DNA of 25,702 nucleotides from positions 64,478 to 90,179 of the forward strand of contig NWUY0300002150.1 of NCBI GenBank assembly GCA_004151065.3, read 5' to 3'. The translations under genes were made by a program, and so were the position numbers. Positions 20,157 through 25,702 of this stretch are shown in pieces (the stretch's first letter is position 1; each line of letters opens with the position of its first letter). The DNA comes from Larix sibirica. Its lineage: Eukaryota > Streptophyta > Pinopsida > Pinales > Pinaceae. The notes beneath the pieces are model-generated. The model did no database searches. It was not told the origin of the DNA and was given only the letters and a program-made list of their open reading frames with translations.

Positions 20157-21000
20157 GAGTCCTATGTGTGAGGGATCATTGTAGTTACGTGATAAGGTGT
20201 GTTAATGATCATAATGATAAAGGGTTAAGGTGTTTTAGTAGTCTACTTACATTTCTAGCATCTTATGGGTTAGGGTCTTAGTGTGTGATGGGTTGGAGCA
20301 GTTATTGTATAATGGGGCATAGCATGTTCATGAACCATAATGTGTCAAGGTTAAGTGTGTGAGGGTAGGTAAGTGTAATAGATGATCATTGCAAAAATGG
20401 GGAAAAGTGTGCTTAAGGATATACTGGTAAAGGTTTTTAGCATCGATTTCCATGTTTGGGATCCTGGGGATTAGGGGGATACTATATAAGGTGTGGGATG
20501 GGTTAGTGCACATTGGGGCATAATGTGATGGTTTGGGGGGCCACACATGGTCCTTGTCACCTTGATCCTCAATACCATGGCTTAATTCACAAGAACCATC
20601 CCAAGAGCACCTAACCTTCAAATAGTCACCAAATTGAACTCATGGGACATGGATTCCCTATTAAATGCCTATTTGATGGCCAAGGATCCCAAACATGACC
20701 CATGATCCCTTGAGAGAATTGTTTTGTTTATAATACCACAAATTCTGACCTTGAATTATGACAAGGGCCTCGATAACCATCCTCAATGCATTAATCCTAA
20801 AAATGATGAAAATACCTCACTTTTTTACTAAAGATCCCCTATGTGAGATTGCATGTTTATTTGGGGTACTTTGCATGAACCATAGGTATTAGAGACCATT
20901 CATATGGAATTAGATATTTTATTTTGATCATGGGACCATACATCGACTTAGACCTTGGTGTTGCAAAACTTGGAATCACCACCATATCCAATATTTAGTT
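20157..21000 (+). repeat. G-rich unit 3, copy B
   Basis: Counterpart of 9601-10444; no difference noticed. Confidence 0.85.
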
Positions 21001-21225
21001 AAAATATTTAGCGTCCTTTGTGTCCTAATACAATACAAGTTTCCTTGTAAGTGTCGATTGAATTATAATGATGGCATACTCTTTCTTATCATGTTTACAA
21101 TGTTTTATCATTGCTATCATTGAATTCTTTACCACGTGACATAAGTCTAATTTACTTGCATTGTAATCAAATTGAAGGTTCATGATATTTGGAATTTTAT
21201 AATATGACACTGATAAACTAATTGA
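21001..21225 (+). repeat. Flank module F2, copy B
   Basis: Counterpart of 10445-10669. Confidence 0.85.
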
Positions 21226-22562
21226 ACCCCTAATCCCTAATCACTTAACCACTAATACCTTAACCCCTAAACCCTAACCCCTAACCCCTAAGCCCTAAGC
21301 CCTTAACCCATTATCCATAATCCATTAACCATTAAACTACCTAACCCCTAAGCCTCTAACCCCTTATCCCTTGACCCTTAATCCCAAAACCCATAAAATC
21401 CCTTATCACCCTAAACCTTAAACCCCCAAACTCTTAAGTCATTAAACCCTAATCCCTTAATCCCTAACCCCTAAACCCCTAAGCACTTAACCCTATAACC
21501 CATAAATCCCCTAAGCCCTAATCTCTTAATCCTTTAACCCCTAAATGCCTTAACCCCTAAGTCGTTAACCCTTGTGCCTTGAACCCCCTAACCCCTAATC
21601 CCGTAATCCCTATCCCCATAACCCCTAACCCCTTAACCTCTAATCTTTAAGACCTCAACCCTTAAAACTCTAGACCCTTAACCCTTTACCCCTAACACCT
21701 TAAATGATAACCCCATTAGACCCTAACCCCTAGATCCCCTAACACCTTAAACGATAACCCCATAAGACCCAAACCCCTAGAGCACCTAAACCATAAACCC
21801 CATACCCCTAATCCCTTAACCCCTAAGCAATTAAACCTTAAGCCCTTAACCCAGAGTCACTAATCCCTTACCCTTTAAGCCTCCTAACCCCTAAGCCCCT
21901 AATTCCTAATACCTTGGCCTTTAATCCATTAACCCCTAATCCTGAATCCTTAATCCCTTAATCCTTAATCCTTAAACCCCTAAGCCTTAATCCCTTAACC
22001 CAAAAGCCCTGAATCCCATAACCCCTAATCCATTGACCCTTAATCCATTAATACCTAATCCCTAATCCCTTAATCACTAATCCCTAAACCCTTAAACCCC
22101 TAATCTGTAATCCCTTAACCCATAATACCTAAGCCATTAACCATTAAACTACCTAATCCCTAAGCCCAAAACCCCTTATCCCTTGACCCTTAATCCCTTA
22201 TCCCTAATCCCTTAACCCTTAAGCCCTAAACCCTTAATCCCCTAATCCCTAACCTGCTAACCCCTAACCCCTTAACTGTTAATCCTTAATACTAAGCCCT
22301 TAAACCACTAGACCCTTACCCCTTTACCCCTAACACCTTAAACAAACCCCATAATCCCCTAATCATAAACCCCATACCCATAAGCCCTTAACCCCTAAAG
22401 GCATTATCCCTTAAACCCCCTAACCCCTAACTCCTAATCCCTTAAACCTTAAACCCTTAACCAATAATCACTAAGTCCTTACCCTTTATACTCCTTAAGC
22501 TCCTTATGCATAAGCCCTTGACCTTTATTCCCTTAACCCCTAATCTCTAATCCCTTAACCCT
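21226..22562. repeat. Telomere-like array 2, copy B
   Basis: Counterpart of 10670-12006, with one difference noticed (22157 T in place of G). Markers are at 21328 and 22140. Confidence 0.92.
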
Positions 22563-23166
22563 CATTTTTCGTAGTGTGGTCATTTCGTAGGGCCCGCATT
22601 GGAATTTGTTCTGGTGTGGTCTATAAATACATAGAGAGCTCCATTAGTGGTGCTTACAATCGTGAAATGAATCACCCCATTACCAATGCGATGATGGGGG
22701 AACGCACCACTTATAAAATTTAAAATATTGAAACATTGTCGATGCGGTGTAATGTTATTTCTACACCACATATATATTGTCCCTTAAGTAATGGTATGCA
22801 CTATCAATGGTGCTCCAATGTTTTACCAGTGCACCAATATTTCCGGGAAATATTAAAATTTGAACAGTGCAGGTTATTAAGGCAAGCACACTAGTTCTGT
22901 TAGGGCGTGCATCGATGTTGACAATGCACTTTAGTACTAATGGAAGAGAGGATTTTTAATATACTTCTATGAATGTCGATGGACCATTATAACAATGATG
23001 CACTGTTGACAATGTATATCGAAATATAAGTCACCATAAGCGGTTCATGGATGGAGAATATACCGCACCACAAATTATGCAAATTTAAAAAAATATACCA
23101 GTGCATTATTGTAATGTCTCTAAACCATGAAATTTTTTGGGGGTATATAATAATAATAATAATATA
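22563..23166. mobile_element. Possible DNA-transposon terminal region, copy B
   Basis: Counterpart of 12007-12610 with the same CAGTGCA repeats and the palindrome at 22836-22854. Same reservations as for copy A. Confidence 0.3.
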
Positions 23167-25161
23167 CTATTTTATTTAGATTCCAAAATGTCTGCCATGC
23201 TAGGTGTTCTTTATGTGATTGATATTGCATAGTCTAAAAGTTCTACGATTTCAAATAGAAAATTTTGACTTTTTCGGTAATATTTTCAAAAAATCTGATA
23301 GAAATTTTTAAAAATCCTTGTTACAACTCTCAAACTCTAAAATTTTGGGTGCCTAGGGGTTTTTAATGGTGTTAAATCCATTTTTACCATCAAAATTGTC
23401 ATTAAAACACAGTTAAATTCAGATTTTGCAAAATAAAAAACCTCGGATTCTGATAAAAATCCCCCATCTGGACCAAATCGTCGAATTTTTAGACAACTCC
23501 ATTTACTATTAAGACACATTTTTGTTTAAACTATAAATATGACTCTACAACTCTGTTTGCTATTAACACACCTTTTTCTTTAAATTATAAATGTGACTCT
23601 TAGCCAGAATCTCATGTCCATCCAAGAATAATTTAGGAATCTAATTGTTTCTAGTTAGCTCTTCCATTCCTTGGCTAAAGTTTATTGGCTTCTCAAAACC
23701 GAGAAATGTATAACTCTTACCTAGAGTTCATGGATTTTATATTATATACTACTCTTTACATGGGCTCATTAGTTGTTTGGATTCTGGACTAATGATTTAT
23801 AAAACTATTGTTTCATTATTGGATTTTGGGTTAATGAATTATTTGGGTGAACGAATTATTAAATTATTGTTTCATTTAGTAGCTTATTCATCGTTTATAT
23901 ATATATGGAAGAGGTAATCCAAATTGAGTTTAAAATCCATATACCCATATATAGCATATGTTTCGCCTTTGGAGAATGTATCCATCATGTATATTAATCC
24001 TAGCTCAACTTCGAATTAATGAGGTGGGGTTTCTTTGGAATCTAAATAAGATTAAATAAATATATATCAATTGTCATATGGTTATGTATAATGTGGGATT
24101 ATATAAATCTATGTTATATGTTGATCATATTACATGGTAAATATTTATATCCTACCTCATTTATCAACTACATGAGTGTCGTTACACCTATAATCCAATT
24201 CGTTGGAAGCTTTTTTTCCACGCCGTGTTGGAAACTTAAATGAACTAAGGTATAGGTGTTGGATTCATATGTGTGAATAGGTTGGATATTTAATGGCTAG
24301 TACCACGTTACTTTTACATGTGGTAAGAGCTCCAACTCATTACTTGTCATAGGTCTCGGGATCCCTTCCAAATCATTGGCTGTAATTGTCATGCAAAGTT
24401 CTTATTGACAGGTGTAAAACTACCTTGTCAGTCTATGGTATTGATGTGGGGTTTGGGAGTAGTTTTTACTACGGTCTTTCAATGTTCAATGGGACTCCTT
24501 TCTCTTTGGTTTCGAAGGAGAGGTTTTTCCTCCCTAGTGTGTTCTCTTACCCTAATGGAATTTCCTTTGAGTGTACTAACTCCTTAGCTCATACATGATG
24601 TTTTTCAGCTCCAATCTCTCACGATATTTGGAGTTTACCATGGGCTCAACTGTCAAGTATGACATGGAGCCTCTCCTCCTTTCACTGTGAATATTATATG
24701 TTCGTTTTTCCCACAGTTGAGTACTATCAATGTAGATTAGGTAACTTTCCATTATGGTTTTAATTGTTTGACTCATTACCGCATACATACTTTCCTATAG
24801 GGTGCTTCTTATGGATGCAAGATTGGGGATGATTACTTGCAACTTTGATTCATGGTAATTTGGGTGCAAAGTATTCAGCCATGGTTATTCTGATTTGAAT
24901 AACTTTATCTTGGCTAAGGTAAGGTTAACATTTTTTTGTTTTTCCTTTTACTAAGTTAAAATTGACCAATATTTTCTCGGTCTTGAGGGTTTGATTCTTA
25001 CTTATGTATTCTTCCTCTTACATGAAGTAATTATAGTTTTATGTTCCTAATTATGAGGTAAGTTCTATACATATTCTGATTATGTCTCAATTTATATCAT
25101 TATCTGTTAATCTTGTCTAACGCTTTTTAACTACTCGATCATTTATTTACTCGTCGGTAAG
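23167..25161. other. Low-information sequence, copy B
   Basis: Counterpart of 12611-14605. Because of the differences at 23494-23500, a reverse frame of 60 codons (23337-23519) is open here but shorter in copy A; it has no recognisable domain and I do not regard it as a gene. Confidence 0.5.
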
Positions 25162-25260
25162 GGTACCTTTGTTCCCAAGGAGGAGTACAAAATTGGATGG
25201 TACCTTAATTTGTTATTTCAAGCCCACATTCACATTGCAGCCCTAGCCCTAGTTGGGTGA
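25162..25260 (+). pseudogene. Exon-like 32-codon fragment, copy B
   Basis: Same translation as 14606-14704 with one silent difference. Short, unidentified, and may be chance. Confidence 0.2.
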
Positions 25261-25573
25261 TCTGTAAGTTATGATTTACCGCCAAATTCTCAATGTCGAA
25301 GAGTTCTCTTGACTATTCATTGACAACGGTGGATTAATTGTTTTCCCATTTATCGGTTGCTAGCTCCATGCGCTGAGTAGTAATAGTATTTGCATGTTTC
25401 TATTTCTTGTTTATTTTGGATTCCCATCACTAGGGAGAGGTTATAATTAGCATTTACAATATTGAATATTGCCATGCATGAGTTGTAAAAGAAAGCAATT
25501 TATAGCCTTGTATTTCCTAGGTACACTACTTCTTATGGGGTTTATAATGACTCTTCACTGTCAATACTATTAA

Positions 25574-25702
25574 GACTTTTGACTTGAATGATCTTGTAGG
25601 ATTTATATACTCTACCTAATCTAAATTCTTGTCTTTGAAGATATTTCCCGCAAAAAATACTCTATAATAAATGATTTTTTTATTATCGGTAGAATCATTG
25701 AG
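25574..25702. other. Right flank outside the duplication
   Basis: 129 bases of AT-rich sequence with no counterpart in copy A. No feature recognised. Confidence 0.6.

Larger units (their letters stand above)
15121..25573 (+). repeat. Copy B of the 10,556-bp tandem duplication
   Basis: Aligns to 4565-15017 without visible indels. After 25573 it continues into new sequence (GACTTTTGACTTGAATGATC), so copy B, not copy A, joins the right flank. All internal features of copy A recur at +10,556. Confidence 0.95.

Overview
This window looks like intergenic nuclear DNA from a eukaryote, most likely a seed plant. It is AT-rich, has dinucleotide and trinucleotide microsatellites and plant-like splice signals, holds no long open reading frame, and carries kilobases of degenerate telomere-like DNA built on CCCTAAA, CCCTTAA and CCCCTAA variants. 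I cannot name the species. No intact protein gene, tRNA, rRNA, CRISPR array or complete transposon is visible.

Layout. Positions 1-4564 are single-copy sequence. They hold four short exon-like pieces (1175-2514) whose splice phases do not chain, two small diverged repeats and one TATA-like promoter or LTR candidate near 3774. From 4565 the window is dominated by a direct tandem duplication with a period of 10,556 bp. Copy A is 4565-15120 and copy B is 15121-25573. Each copy starts with an ambiguous base n followed by the same sequence, and the copies are nearly identical for about 9.9 kb. The last 129 bases (25574-25702) lie outside the duplication.

Inside each copy, in order: a TG microsatellite; an acidic, Asp/Asn-rich decayed reading frame with in-frame stops; a short C-rich telomere-like patch; a partial G-rich unit; a 0.22 kb flank module F; telomere-like array 1 (about 1.4 kb); an AT-rich spacer; two tandem G-rich units of about 0.88 kb; a second flank F; array 2 (about 1.3 kb); a 0.6 kb segment with repeated CAGTGCA motifs that may be a transposon end; and about 2.4 kb of low-information sequence ending in a small local duplication. 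Arrays 1 and 2 with their flanks are older duplicates of each other, at a shift of about 4.26-4.40 kb, so repeats are nested within repeats.

The main point for a reader is that the 10.6 kb duplication may be an assembly artefact (the same locus or two haplotypes placed in tandem) rather than biology. The n at the same unit position in both copies, and a misjoin-like 100-bp redundancy just before the second n, argue for this. If it is real, it is a very recent amplification of an interstitial telomere-like satellite block. No genes can be shown to work together here.
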